A stretch of 64,000 nucleotides of DNA from Haemonchus contortus (lineage: Eukaryota > Nematoda > Chromadorea > Rhabditida > Trichostrongylidae), in NCBI GenBank assembly GCA_000469685.2, contig LS997562.1, forward strand, positions 13,899,467-13,963,466, read 5' to 3'. Below, piece after piece: positions 1 through 11,445 of this stretch. Both the position numbers and the translations under genes were made by a program. How positions within the stretch are numbered: the first letter of the stretch is position 1; each line of letters opens with the position of its first letter. Under the pieces are notes generated by a model that worked only from the letters and a program-made list of their open reading frames with translations, did no database searches and had not been told where the DNA came from.

Positions 1-1017
1 AAAGACTGGGACGAACCTCGACCTGGATGAAGACTGGGTATCATGAAATTTCCAGCTTTGTTATGCGCTGACGAGTGTCTATGCCCTTTCGTAACATTTC
101 TGAGAAAACATCCGGAACGTTCCACAAGCTGCTTCGTGAATTTTCCAGCAGATATCTTTCGGACATTCGTAATACATCCAAATGCATCAGTGAATGCAAG
201 GTTAGTACGAACGGCCAAATGGAGAGGTACCGGTGAATTATAGGTACAAAGTGGGCGTTTTGGAAGGTACTGATCTATCTCATTTCCGATGGTTGTGCCC
301 TTTAAATTTACTTATTTATTTGATTCTGGACGCAGTGAAATGAGGTGGGAAGCATCAAAAATGTCTACCATCAATTCTACCACAACTTATCATGTGGAAA
401 AAATTTCCAACCTGTTCTGTAAATTTTTTTGAGAATTTCCCTCTTTATTTGTCTTTGCTTCACCAGCATCTGCTCCTCTGATTTTACTTTTGAGATTTTT
501 CCTTCAGCGTGTCTTGCGAAAGTATATCGGATTCTGCAGAATCAGTGTCCCGGTACCCATCCCAACGTGTCATGCCCAGCTGCTTTCATTTCAAGAATTG
601 TTTGGATTTACTGTTTGTTGTTTGATCGATTGCATAGAGCAGGGGTTATCTTCGAAATCTGATGCCAAGCCTGTGGTGCTGAGTGTATCGGTGGAACAGG
701 GCGTATCCCTGGTTCACAAGTCAAAGAACACCTGGGGCTAAGAAAACCTGGCACTGAAACTTCACTGGGAACCCATTGAATTCTGTGTCGCGGTGATAAC
801 GATTCCACAATTTCAGTAACCATCTTGACACTAGAGACGGAGAATCCTGCGCGAAAGCCCTGAGGCGTGTAGGATTGCAGCTAAGGATCCACAAATTAAC
901 AGGATGGGAGAGTGGTGGCCGTAACCCGCGACCTCGAGCCCGTTCGACCTCTGTAAAATTTGAAAGTACGGTGAGGTCAGTAAGGATGTAGGCTTGCTCA
1001 CTGAACGCAAACTTAAA
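1..1017. other. No gene seen
   Basis: Only short open frames of less than about 100 codons occur here. None has a recognisable domain or a convincing exon pattern. I see no RNA gene or transposon end in this stretch. Confidence 0.5.
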
Positions 1018-1390
1018 GGCACAGTTCACGATAGAAATAGTTTCTGAGATTTTCCTTTACTATGGATTCGAGGCTTCCCCATATACAGTACCTGCCATTA
1101 TAAGGTCGAAAAACGTCTTAAATAGGGCACAATAAGGGGCTAAAGATGTGTGAATGCCACACCAATAGTGGACGAGTTCCAGCGGCTTTGTGAAGGCTGT
1201 AATATCTCAAGAGGCTTCCATGTAGGAAGTTCAAACCTCTTGTCATAATTCATGGCGATAGTGAAAAACAGTTTCGGATAATTTCGGCTTGCTGTAGTCA
1301 GCTCTTTGCACGATAAGGGCAAGTTAATCTCGTCCAAATACCCCTTAATGTCATCCCCGTCAAGGTGAACTCGTACAACCAGTCAAAAGA
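1018..1390. repeat. Dispersed repeat, GGCACAGTTCAC-end TIR family
   Basis: The stretch begins GGCACAGTTCACGATAG. It shares a long series of blocks with the stretches starting at 20509 and 36028, for example the shared phrase CTCGTCCAAATACCCCTT near its right part. A complete-looking short relative at 27529-27765 has this end at both sides in inverted orientation, so the family is probably a non-autonomous DNA transposon. No second inverted end was found near this copy, so the copy is probably truncated. No coding potential is seen. Confidence 0.55.
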
Positions 1391-1799
1391 CTATTCGAGA
1401 TCGATCCTCTCACAAGACAGACACCTCGCTGAAACATTAGCCCTATAAAGTTTAAAAATCTTTGGAAGGCTGAAGCAAGCATACATAGTAGTCAAAGAAC
1501 TGATGAGTAATAGGAATGAGGGGCGGAGGTCGTAACTGAGGTCGTCTTGGGCGGTCGCGTTTCTCCCAGCTGTCGTAAGTGTTTTCTAGTAATCGCATTT
1601 TAAAAGCATTTCTTCTTTATTTTCTCAGTATTTATTTTGCGTTGTTCATTTCTGGTTTCCATTTCGTTTTCACAGCTTTCGTTCGAGTTTTTTTGGGTTA
1701 CTTTCTCCTCTTTATTGTTTGGGTTGTCGGTTAGCTGCCTGCTACTAGTAATTATTGACTCAATAGACTCAGTATCGGGTAGATCAACGATCAAACAAA

Positions 1800-2465
1800 A
1801 TGCCATCGAAACAGCTGCGTTCTAAGAAGGCTTCCACGAGCTGTTCTCAGCCAGTATCTGGCTCGAGTAGCAGAATGAGCACCAATACAACTAGTAGTCC
1901 AGAAGCTGAAAACTTTCACAACATGTCGGCCATGGAACTTATCAAAAGTATTATGGAGCTCAATCAGGACCCAGCTATTGAAAGTATGCTTGTCGCTCTC
2001 TCGGAAAAGATCCCCATGGAGTTCTCCAGTCTGCTCGAGAGCGATAAACGGAGCCGCAGCATAGTTATCTCTGGTCTAGAGGAAGGACGGGACGGCCTTT
2101 GTCCATCTGCGCGTCAGAGAGACCTCGAGGATAAAGTTGCTTGAGTTCTCGATGCAGTAGATGTTGAGTGCCGTCCAGTTGAAACATATCGCATGGGTAG
2201 GCCTAATTCCAAACACCCTCGCCTGGTGAAAGTGGTCCTACCATCCAGATCTCACTGGCGGCGTGTTCTCGCCAATGCACGCCTTCTCCGAGGTGCTGGG
2301 TTGCCAGAGGTCTTTATACGCCGGAGCATGACCGAGGAGGAGAGGAAACGGGAATACGAGCTGCGTCAAGAAGCTCGTGAACGTAATAAGGGTAGCGGCA
2401 TTCGTGAATGGGTTGTCTACCATGGGCAGCTCAAACGCGCAGCTGAATGGTCGGGAAACCACTAG
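1800..2465 (+). pseudogene. LINE ORF1 protein with one internal stop
   Basis: The frame reads for 221 codons but has a TGA at 2142-2144, after residue 114. The N-terminal 40 residues are rich in Ser/Thr/Lys. The middle (SRSIVISGLEEG) and the part after the stop (KVVLPSRSHWRRVLANARLL, then a charged EEERKREYELRQEARERN helix) resemble the nucleic-acid-binding ORF1 proteins of CR1/Jockey-type LINEs. The ORF2 start codon at 2447 lies inside the last codons of this frame, giving a 19-base overlap. This suggests ORF2 translation by re-initiation or frameshift. Apart from the single stop the frame is undamaged, so the stop may be allelic or a sequencing error. Confidence 0.7.
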
Positions 2466-5293
2466 AGGTGCACGGTAATTCTGTCCTAACTTGCCACTTG
2501 TTGAACGCCCGTAGTCTTTGCAATAAGATAGATCATTTGCATTTCCTTATAAGTCAAAAACATCCTGATTTGGTATTTGTTACTGAGACATGGCTCACTT
2601 CGAGCATCAATGATTCCGAGATATTAGCCGCCTTCCCGTATTTGCTGTTCCGTCTTGATCGTAAAGAAGGTAGAGGAGGTGGAGTGTGTTGCTTAGCGAA
2701 AGGTGACCTTTTCTGTCATCCTGTTGAGCTTGGTTCGTCTACTAAAGCGGATGTTCTCTGTCTGGAAGTTTTCTGTCCGAAGAATGGTTCACGAATTCGT
2801 TTCATTCTCGTCTACCGCCCACCAAGCTCAAACAGAAGTGAAGATGAAAAGCTGATTGAATTGCTTCGCGAAAATGTCTTAACTGAGTTCCACAGTGTGG
2901 TTTTAGGTGACTTCAATCTAGCTATAGACTGGACAAACCTGCGTGCACGCAACTCAACCACATCTACCTTCTTGGAATTTTTTCTGGAAGTTGGCTTGGT
3001 GCAGCATGTTTCTGCACCAACCCATGGCAACAATACGATCGATCTTATTTTATCCACCGCTTCCAATGTATGTGACATGTCGATTGCACCGCCACTGGCC
3101 AATTCCGACCATGCCTCCATTTCTTTCAATGTGATGGAAGAGTTTGGAATGGCCAGCTACATCCCATTTCCCGATTTCTTAGGCGCTGACTTCAATGCCC
3201 TCGATGAATACTTTTCTAGCATTAACTGGCTCATGCTGTTCGATGAATACACTTCTATTGATGATGTTTATCAGAGATTCTGCAGGGTGGTTTATGATGC
3301 CTTAGCAAGGTTCGTCCCTATGAAGTTCCCCAAGCTTCGGCGAATCCAATACCCAGCTCACATCAGAAACTTGTTGATGCAGAAAGAAAGATTATTCCGA
3401 GACTTGGAGTCTCCGCTGACTTCACCTCTCTATCGGAAAGTATGTTCTGACATTGATCGTCATTTGAAGAAATTTCTATCTGCTTTCGAAAACCGCCTCG
3501 GAAAACAAATCTCTATGAAACGCCTTCACCTCTACCTCCGCAGCAAACTTAATTCTAAGTCATCCCTGCCTATATTAGTAGACCAGAATGGCATTAAGCT
3601 TTATAGTGATCACGCTAAGGCGGAATCTTTCGGAAGATATTTTGCTAGTGTTTTCTCAGAATCTCATTCATCCGTTAGCCAGATGGAGTATTGTCCAATC
3701 CATATCCGAAGCAACATCCCAGATATCATTTTTTCTACCTCTGACTTCCGCTCTGTGCTGAAAAATCTAAAACCATCTGCTAGTGAGCCCTTCGACGGAA
3801 TCCCTCAAATTCTTTTCAAGAAGTGTCACAATTCTCTATGCAAACCTCTTGCCCATTTGTTCAACATATCGTTTCTTTTAGGAGAGGTACCCCAGCTTTG
3901 GAAGAATGCCATTGTTACTGCCATTCCCAAACAATCTAAAGCCACTAAAGTTAGCGAGTATAGGCCTATCAGCCTCACCCCCACTGCTGCCAAAGTGATG
4001 GAGAAGTTGATTTTCGATAAACTTTCATCATGGTTTGATAAATTTCATCTGATTCCCGTTGAGCAGCATGGTTTCCTCCCTGGTTCTTCTACCTGTACTA
4101 ATCTCCTTGATACTTGGTACGATGTTTGCCGGGCAGTCAACAATGGCAAGTCAGTAGATGTTATCCATCTGGACCTCTCGAAGGCTTTTGATAAAGTTTG
4201 TTACCCGAAGTTGATCAGTAAATTGGAGCGGTATGGTATTCGAGGCAAAACTCTTAACTGGATAAAGGCATACCTTTATGGAAGGAGCTTGACTGTTCGT
4301 GTTGGCAGTAGTTTCTCTAAGAGTTATGCTTGCACCAGTGGTGTGCCGCAAGGAGGAGTATTGTCTCCGCTACTCTTTCTGATTTACACAATTGAGCTGC
4401 CTCAGCTACTCAAAACTTGTAGTGAAATTCACGTGCAAGTATATGCTGACGACATCAAAGTATATGGTGCCTATGATGATACGAATGGTGGAATAGTGCA
4501 GCAAGCGCTTCGGTTGTCGGTGGAAAGAATGAATGAGTGGGCTTCATCATGGGATATTCCATTGAATCTCAACAAATGTTTGGTTATGCATTTCGGTAAT
4601 GCCATTGCAAATGATTACGTGATCGATGGTATATGTCTCCCAAATACTGAGTCTAATAAAGATCTCGGTGTTATCTTCGACACTAGCTTGAAGTTTTCCA
4701 GCCACATCGACAGCGTCGTTAGGAAAGCTCTGGCTGTTTTGTTCCTGATCATGAGAAATACGAGGTGCTCTGACTCATCCATAGTATTACGTCTGTACAA
4801 AACATATGTACTGCCTCACTTAGAGTATTGCTCACAAGTGTGGAGTCCTTTCCTCAAGAAAGACATTGAAAAGCTCGAAAGAGTCCAACATGTATTCACT
4901 CGAATGTTGTGGTATAGGTCCATGCCTGGTGTAGCTATTCCCCCGTACCGTGTTCGGCTGAAATCTTTATCGCTCCATTCGTTGCAGTATCGACGAGTAA
5001 TATCGGATCTAGTGTTCTGTTTTCGCGTTCTTCGAAAAGAGTTGAGGTTATCTGCGAGTAAGTACTGGACTTTCAGACCAACTAGCGAAAGACTAGGTGG
5101 GTTCAATTTTCACTACGCCCCTATATACGCGAAGAACCATTCCTTAGTGTTCAATAATCTTTTCAATCGTTGTGCCAGATGGTTCGAGCTTCTGCCGCCC
5201 CATGTACTTCAAGCGCCAAACAGTAAGATATTCAAGAGTAGACTGAGAAAGCTCGACCTCTTGTGCACCTTAAGTATTTCAGAAGTTGTCTAG
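2447..5293 (+). CDS. LINE ORF2: endonuclease-reverse transcriptase
   Basis: An intact 948-residue ORF. Residues about 1-235 form an apurinic-type endonuclease domain (LNARSLCNKIDHL at the N-terminus, ETWL near 47, LGDFNLAIDW near 153, and the catalytic His in SDHASISF near 220). Residues about 430-720 form the reverse transcriptase: PKQSKATKVSEYRPISLTP, LDLSKAFDKV, SGVPQGGVLSPLLF and the active-site box YADDIKVYG near 666. The C-terminal part (RLYKTYVLPHLEYCSQVWSP) is the usual thumb-like extension of CR1/Jockey LINEs. The protein nicks the target DNA and copies its own RNA at the nick. No RNase H domain is visible. An ATG-start full-length frame suggests potential competence in cis, although ORF1 is interrupted. 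Confidence 0.92.
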   Translation: MVGKPLEVHGNSVLTCHLLNARSLCNKIDHLHFLISQKHPDLVFVTETWLTSSINDSEILAAFPYLLFRLDRKEGRGGGVCCLAKGDLFCHPVELGSSTKADVLCLEVFCPKNGSRIRFILVYRPPSSNRSEDEKLIELLRENVLTEFHSVVLGDFNLAIDWTNLRARNSTTSTFLEFFLEVGLVQHVSAPTHGNNTIDLILSTASNVCDMSIAPPLANSDHASISFNVMEEFGMASYIPFPDFLGADFNALDEYFSSINWLMLFDEYTSIDDVYQRFCRVVYDALARFVPMKFPKLRRIQYPAHIRNLLMQKERLFRDLESPLTSPLYRKVCSDIDRHLKKFLSAFENRLGKQISMKRLHLYLRSKLNSKSSLPILVDQNGIKLYSDHAKAESFGRYFASVFSESHSSVSQMEYCPIHIRSNIPDIIFSTSDFRSVLKNLKPSASEPFDGIPQILFKKCHNSLCKPLAHLFNISFLLGEVPQLWKNAIVTAIPKQSKATKVSEYRPISLTPTAAKVMEKLIFDKLSSWFDKFHLIPVEQHGFLPGSSTCTNLLDTWYDVCRAVNNGKSVDVIHLDLSKAFDKVCYPKLISKLERYGIRGKTLNWIKAYLYGRSLTVRVGSSFSKSYACTSGVPQGGVLSPLLFLIYTIELPQLLKTCSEIHVQVYADDIKVYGAYDDTNGGIVQQALRLSVERMNEWASSWDIPLNLNKCLVMHFGNAIANDYVIDGICLPNTESNKDLGVIFDTSLKFSSHIDSVVRKALAVLFLIMRNTRCSDSSIVLRLYKTYVLPHLEYCSQVWSPFLKKDIEKLERVQHVFTRMLWYRSMPGVAIPPYRVRLKSLSLHSLQYRRVISDLVFCFRVLRKELRLSASKYWTFRPTSERLGGFNFHYAPIYAKNHSLVFNNLFNRCARWFELLPPHVLQAPNSKIFKSRLRKLDLLCTLSISEVV

Positions 5294-6107
5294 GCCTTGT
5301 CATATTTCTTTTTGACATTTCAGTTACATCTAGCGATTACCGTCCTACTGTTCCATGTGCGACGTTCACATGCATATCTCTGGAACGATTCATCAGGATC
5401 GATTCTCAGTTACGCCCTACTTGAGCATTTCTTTTCGTTTGTCGTATCTCTTTTCTCTCCATATTGTTTCTTCCTTAGATTCTTTCAGTTTGTATTGCTA
5501 ATTGCATTTCTTTCTTTATTTTAATACTTCTTTCTATTTTTCGTCTCTCTCTCCAGAGCAAGAAGTCGGTTGATTGATGTAGGCTTCCGATGATACTGTG
5601 GCCTCATCTATATGTGTTCCAGCTGTTTGAGGAGCCTGTGAGACGCTGAATCCTCCCCCCCCCCCCCCGCTCAAGGTTCTCCTTGGGCTTGTCGCCTTTA
5701 GCCCCTGATGCATTTTCAGTGTGGGACTGAGTTGCTAGCAAGCCTTAAGGCTTCTCCCCTATGTATATTCATACCGTGGATCACTAGCTTGTTGAGATAC
5801 CTCTTTTTCACAGAGGAGAGCAGCCTGCATTCACACATAGGAGAGGTCCCTGTGTGATTCTAGCAATATTCCTTCAGGCGATATTCTTGCTCTGTTTTTT
5901 TTCGTTCTTCATTTTCGTAGTCAGATGTTTCATTCATAACCTCAGGCTTTGTCTTGAGGCTCCCTTACTTTTCTTCCCTCTAGGCTTTCTCTTCTTCTTC
6001 TTCTTCCTTTTTGTTGTAGTTGACATAAGAATTGCTTCAGAGTCCATGCCCTCATGTTGTAAGGCACACCATTGGGTGTATTCAAATAAATAAATAAATA
6101 AATAAAT
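5294..6107 (+). repeat. LINE 3' UTR with C14 run and TAAA tail
   Basis: Non-coding 3' part of the LINE. It holds a run of 14 C at 5655-5668 and ends in a tetranucleotide tail (TAAA repeated) at 6084-6107. The tail is the expected signature of target-primed reverse transcription for this clade. Confidence 0.65.
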
Positions 6108-7222
6108 GAACACTGCCTTCCTCTCCAATATAGGAAAAGTTCCACTTCTTCGCTTCTAATTTTGAGCGTAGTGAATTATTAATCTCCTGGCCTTCTATAA
6201 CCGTTGGTTTTGTGCACTGCTTCTAGCCCAGAAACTTGATGTTCTGCTCCTTGAACCTGTGCGGAGCGCAGAGATTGAGAGGACTACACCACATATCGTG
6301 TTCGCGTTGTAAATTGTTCTAATGGGAGTCATATGACGGTCCACCCCTGAGAAAACAGTTTTCTTCTTACTATTTAATTGAAGTCGACATCTCTGAAGGT
6401 CTCATTTGCCTATAGAGACTATTGCTTGAGCCTGCTTTACTAATCTAACCCACTACGCACTTGAACGTCTCTTCTGGCGAGTGGCTGAATACGGAGGCGA
6501 GTGGGTGGGGGGGGGGGGGGGGGGGGAGGGGGGCAGACGGTCTACCGTGCCTTAGGATTCCTAAAAGGTCATAAACTTTGTAAAAAAACCCAAAGAGTCG
6601 AAAATCGGCGTTAAACAAATAGAACGCTACAGCAGTCCGTCGACATGCCACGAAGCGGTCAGTGCGTTGAATATTCTCACATGAACAATCACAAAGTAAA
6701 TGTTAATTGTCGGGGAACTCATCTGCTCATTCACTTTCTCTATATTAAATTAGATGGTCCGGCTACCATAGCTTTTTCTGCGGTTCCGGTCGAATCCTCA
6801 CACTTTGACTTTATATCGCATAGCAATCGAGAGCTTTTTTCTTAATAAGTCCGTACTTTCTCATTCTTCTTGTGCTCTATTTTTGATTAGTTCCAAAGTT
6901 TAGAAAGGATACTCCGTATTAGTGGATTTGGACACTTTCGGCAGCTAGTTTACTGCTTCTCATCTAATTCAGGTTTCAATGACGTAAAAGCTGCTGGATA
7001 TTTTTGGGCTGTGTACGAAGAAGACGTCGTAACTAACAAGAGTAGTTTAGCATCGGATTTTCTGAATCTTAAACGGTGAGTAATAATTAAAGTCATGGAC
7101 ACTGGAAAGCAAATCAAACTGTCGGTGTTTGTACAGAAATTTAGGTGATTTATGAGATGTAGTTGAAAGATAACTGACCGAAAAAAGAGATCGAATTAAC
7201 AGGATCTTTTACACCTTGAAGC
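6108..7222. other. No gene seen; poly-G tract
   Basis: No supported gene. A poly-G tract of 20 G at 6507-6526, followed by A and 6 G, sits in otherwise mixed sequence. Such a run could form a G-quadruplex on the plus strand. Confidence 0.5.
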
Positions 7223-7224
7223 TA

Positions 7225-8040
7225 CAGTAGCGCTCAAAAGTGTTCGGCCGAATGCTTCAGGGGTGCGTTCCTTGTGCGCGTCCGTGAAAACTAGGTCACG
7301 CCGCAGCCGTCGCATGGGACGCGTCAGCCCGCGGTTTTTGACAATCGTTGCAGTTGTCTGTGGGGTATACGATTTGCGCTAGTTTCACAGCAGCCAGCCA
7401 AACGGAATATAACACGCCATAACACGGACAAATGCAAATCATTCGTTTCCTGACACTTGGTGGTTCGGTAATGTCATGTCAAGACCTCGGTTGGGGTGCG
7501 CCGCGCGCGAAGTGGGCGGGGTGACCTACTTTCAACGGACGCGTGCAACAGACGTTCTCCCTTCTTCAGCCGCACTTTTCAGTCGTAACTCATTTCCTAC
7601 TGGATCTGATCATGCGAAATTTTAATATGTGTAGCATTGTTGTAGCATGAATGTTTACAACTCTTGACCTGCATTCTGATCATGTTCCAGGTATCCCAAA
7701 GGGCTTGAACTCAAAATCCACAGGGAGTAGGGATACTGATGCTTTTAGGGATTCTTTCCTTTTTGCCATGTCCGAAGTGTATGAGCGCTAATGTCGAACA
7801 CAGTAGAGGAGAAAAACGAACATAAGGTGCGAATAACTGCAGACTTCACAAACTTGCTTTCAGCATAGTCTACAAACGCCTTCCCATTAGTTATGTGGAC
7901 ATTCCTGCTTTGCAGTCAAATATTGTTGTATGATGTGAAATATGCTTCCGTTAAACATATCAAAATTTCATGCGATTTACTTCACTGAGGAAAAAGTTAC
8001 GGCCGAAGAATCACTTGGCCGCTACTTCTGAGCGCTACTG
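7225..8040. mobile_element. Non-autonomous Tc1-like element (TIR, TA duplication)
   Basis: The ends are CAGTAGCGCTCAAAAGTG at the left and, read inward on the other strand, CAGTAGCGCTCAGAAGTAG at the right. Both are flanked by TA (7223-7224 and 8041-8042), the Tc1/mariner target duplication. The CAGT start is typical of Tc1-type ends. The 816-bp interior has no transposase-like frame, so the copy must depend on an enzyme made elsewhere. Confidence 0.7.
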
Positions 8041-8833
8041 TATGACAACCCACATCTCTATCGCGATTGCTGAATTTTAGAGCTCTTGTCTTACTATTCG
8101 GCTACTAACAATAAGGGGCGAGTATCGAGCCAGCGCGAGAAGTTTTCAAAAGAAAGTAGTCGTCTTAAAATTCAGAAATGAAAATAAAATAAATAAACAT
8201 CACGTGGCCTCATGAAAAAGACGCTTAGAATGTTCTGACTTATCTGGCTTCCACGAGTGTAAGCAACAGCTGAAACTCACAGTTAGGGAACCCACATGGT
8301 GTAGTGCTCAAGCAGTCGCAATGACTATTCGCCCCTTATTAATTGTTTTGTTTTCAGGAAACATGAGTTCAGTTCGATTAAGGCGAAAGGATGAAGGCAC
8401 GGACGAGCTCGGTATGGCTTTATTTACATTTATCGAATGATTGTTCTGTAATTTCTCTCGCACGTCGCTGATCTTATTGCTCCGGAACTACTTCGTTTTT
8501 TTCATTTCTGAAACTAGTTCAAGTCTTTTCCTAATACTTCTCTTGCGTACTATAGGATAACCTTTACGGTTTGATCCGAATTTGATGGCTCGCTCTTCGG
8601 GAAGCGGGGTGACTAGCTTCTGCCACACATCATCTGAGATCTTCTTCCTCAGGTTATTCGAACTCTACACTTCCTTCTTTTCTAGGGCAGCTTTATCTGA
8701 AAGGAGAGAATAGTTCTGTGGAACTAATTCTTCGCTCTGCTGTGCCTAGGTCTGAACTTCTTGAGGAAAAGTCTTCGCCCAGCATAAAATCTATATCCAC
8801 TTGTCTTTCTCCGCTGCACTAGAAGTCCCCGGG

Positions 8834-9080
8834 AGACGGGCAGTAGGAACGGTTTTGCGTAATCGATCCGCCGCACGCGGCTGTCGTGGGCCATTTGCCT
8901 CGTTGTAGCAGTTCTAGCGTTCTTCATACAGCTCGATCGCTATGCGATTATTACTTATAGCATGATTCTACTGTTATTCTTTTGTTCCTGTATTTCCTAC
9001 TTGCTGCTGCACTCTGCTACATTCCTTCGCGCGCGACGTGGCTGTCGCCGCGCGCGACCATTTCGTTCCTACTGCTCCAC
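8834..9080. repeat. Direct repeat A, copy 1
   Basis: About 250 bases, closely similar to 9718-9966 in the same orientation. Both begin with GACGGGCAGTAGGAACGG or a near copy (second copy AAACGGGCAGTAGG) and end near a GTTCCTACTGC(T/A)CCACACC phrase. Both contain a GC-rich inverted repeat built from CGCG blocks. No gene or known RNA is recognised. Confidence 0.65.
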
Positions 9081-9239
9081 ACCGAAAGTGCCCTTCCCTT
9101 GGGAAGATTGTGCTGCACTTTATTAGGCTGTGGCATGTAGAAGATGTGAGTCTCTCTCACCCTCCTCATATTTCATAGACCTATTCGCTTGCTGCCGGTG
9201 CGATTATTCATATCATCCGCTATGGTGAGACAGCTCGGC

Positions 9240-9600
9240 ACTCTACCGGCTCGTATTGTCGTACTCGATCCAGCTCCCATTACTATGCCCACTTGCCAAC
9301 TGAGACGGTTTTGTGTACTCGGAGATGACACATTCAGATCTACTTCGAGAACCAGAGCCAACCGCTTGAGAGAATGTTTTACTGGACTCCTCAACTTTTT
9401 TTTTTATTTTTATATAAATCAGCAAGCCCTGAATTCCGATGGCGTGGTGATTATAAACGGTTCGAGTAATTTATTTATCCTATACCATAGACTTCAAATT
9501 TTTCTCTAAAATCTGCATATTCGAGAAGCAAATAATAGCTTTTCTTAACAAAACTAGACTACCATACATCTCAGGAAATCCTTTAGACAGCACATCGTTC
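9240..9600. repeat. Direct repeat B, copy 1
   Basis: Closely similar to 12105-12485 in the same orientation: both share TATTGTCGTACTCGATCCAG, TGCCCACTTGCCAACTGAGA and the downstream GAATTCCG(A/T)TGGCGTGGTGA. It lies between the two copies of direct repeat A. Nothing coding is recognised; the open frames across it on both strands are short. Confidence 0.65.
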
Positions 9601-9717
9601 AATTTGTCTCTTACAGCAGTGACCTGATGGCATCGTCAATGCTGGGATGCGACTTATTTCTTCGTAAACTAGGCAACCGATTTGCAGGACATTGTTGTTG
9701 AGTACTATTTTTGGGGA

Positions 9718-9966
9718 AACGGGCAGTAGGAACGGTTTTGTGTAATCGATCCGCCGCATGCGGCTGTCGCGGAACGTTTGCGTCATTATAACAGTTTAAG
9801 TGTTTTTTATACAGCTCAATCGCTATGCGATTATTACTTATGACATGATTCTACTGTTAGTTATTTTGTTCCTGAATTTCTTACTCGCTGCTGCACTCTG
9901 CTACACTCTTTCTCGCGCGGCGTCTCTCTCGCCGCGACGCGATAATTTTGTTCCTACTGCACCACA
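9718..9966. repeat. Direct repeat A, copy 2
   Basis: Second copy of the 250-base unit at 8834-9080, 884 bases downstream, diverged by scattered substitutions and small indels. The arrangement A-B-A' followed by a separate B' at 12105 suggests a composite element or nested segmental copies. Confidence 0.65.
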
Positions 9967-11139
9967 CCCCTCTTTTTTGAAGTCTATCTTCAGAGCCATG
10001 ATTCGACCGCTGATATCCTGTTATATGTAGTAGGGCGGAGTTCTTCAAGATTACAGTCTCCGTCTGGCAGTGAAGGCTCTCGTTTGTTGAGGTTTATTTC
10101 TAAGCTCAGATGTTTCTGCGCTTTTCGGACCACCAACCTCTAGGGATACCCTAGTAGACGATCCAATGTTCAGAATCCCAACTCTTGTTGATTTTATTGG
10201 TCGAGTTCATTCATCCCTCGGTAGCCCTCTCATATTAGTGGCAGAACTCGGCAGAAGGCTCTGCGTGTCACTTCCAAGTGACATCCTACCGCGAATTTGG
10301 ATTTTCATGCGACTTTTGATTATTTTGACATATCAGCGATGACAGATTTCTCCATAATCCGGTTTGACGCTGGTACCGGCACCAGTTTCTGATTTTTTCA
10401 GAGCACGAATTGAGCTCCGGACTTCCATGAGTCTGACATGGGTCAACTCTATTGAAGGCAGAGCTCAAACAGAGGCGCCTTCTCCGTTCTGTGGCATACC
10501 TTCGCCTCCGCGTGGGTATAAGAAAAGGGATGATGAGTAGAGGAGAGCGACAAGGGTAAGGTCACAGCAACACAAAAACATGATTGCAAGTGATCCTGAA
10601 CCGAAGGGATACTGTGGCCGACCACTAGCGCGATTCCACTCCCTTTCTGGAACGACCCAAAACTCGTCAGAACAGACCTTTGGAGGTCATAATCTCTACA
10701 ATCCTGAAAGCTGACAACATTTAAGAAGCCCTGTGTTCGAGAATTCCGCTGATTTTCTCCTTTACTTGACCATAACAGTCTGCATCATCACTTTTGTACT
10801 TGATGCCGATGCTATCAAAGTCAAAGCAGTCTGCCTTCGAGGACTGAGCATGATCTAATCGGCTAACCCTTCCTCGGCAGTAAATTGGAGAGATAGACAA
10901 TGAAATAAAACCGCTGGTAACTTCAGACGTTACTGCGCCAGAAATTCAAACTTGACCCTCTTCGAACTTCAAAAAATGCTATTGGAAAAACCCATCGATC
11001 GAGTTTTTTTCTAAGAGAAGGCATTTTCTTGTTTGAACCTTTTTGGCAGGTTTAAAAATGTAGCATCTTATAAGGCGCTCCGTTTGTGCCCGTGAATGTT
11101 TCAAAAAACTCTACCATGGTTTCACCCAGTTTTTTTTTT
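9967..11139. other. No gene seen
   Basis: Short frames only, with no recognisable protein or RNA gene. Confidence 0.45.
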
Positions 11140-11179
11140 TGAAAGTTCTCAGATATCAGCCTGTACCGCTAGGATACGG

Positions 11180-11445
11180 TTAAGAGTACACTCCAACATA
11201 GAAACGATTCCTGGGATCACCCTTAGGACAAACCTGTGGTTACCAAGGATAGCGCATGAGTTCTTGTCGGGTCTAAGAAGTCTACTAGGGTCCCAAGCGG
11301 GAGGGAGCCGACGTACACACCCAGAAGTGGCCGAGTTATCAAGGCCGTATCGAGGCTGCACCATTCAAAAAGAAGCGTCGGGACGCCGACGAATAGTATG
11401 CTAATGTGAGAGAAACCCAGACAGGTATGAACCACGGTGCATCTA
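11180..11445. repeat. Relative of the 58.8 kb TIR element end
   Basis: Blocks such as ATAGAAACGATTCCTGGGAT and GTACACACCCA(A/G)(A/G)(A/G)GTGGCCG are shared with 58800-59070, so this is probably a truncated member of the same family. Its outer GGCACAGTTC end is not preserved. Confidence 0.45.

Larger units (their letters stand above)
1560..6107 (+). mobile_element. CR1/Jockey-like non-LTR retrotransposon (LINE)
   Basis: A poly-A-free LINE with two ORFs: a small ORF1 (1800-2465, one internal stop) and a large ORF2 (2447-5293, endonuclease plus reverse transcriptase). The 3' untranslated part runs to a TAAA microsatellite tail at 6084-6107. Such tails, rather than long poly(A), are usual in CR1/L2-type LINEs. 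The 5' boundary is not visible; 1560 is a guess based on the start of T-rich leader sequence about 240 bases before ORF1. ORF2 has no frame break, so the insertion is likely young. Target-site duplications were not identified. Confidence 0.75.
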
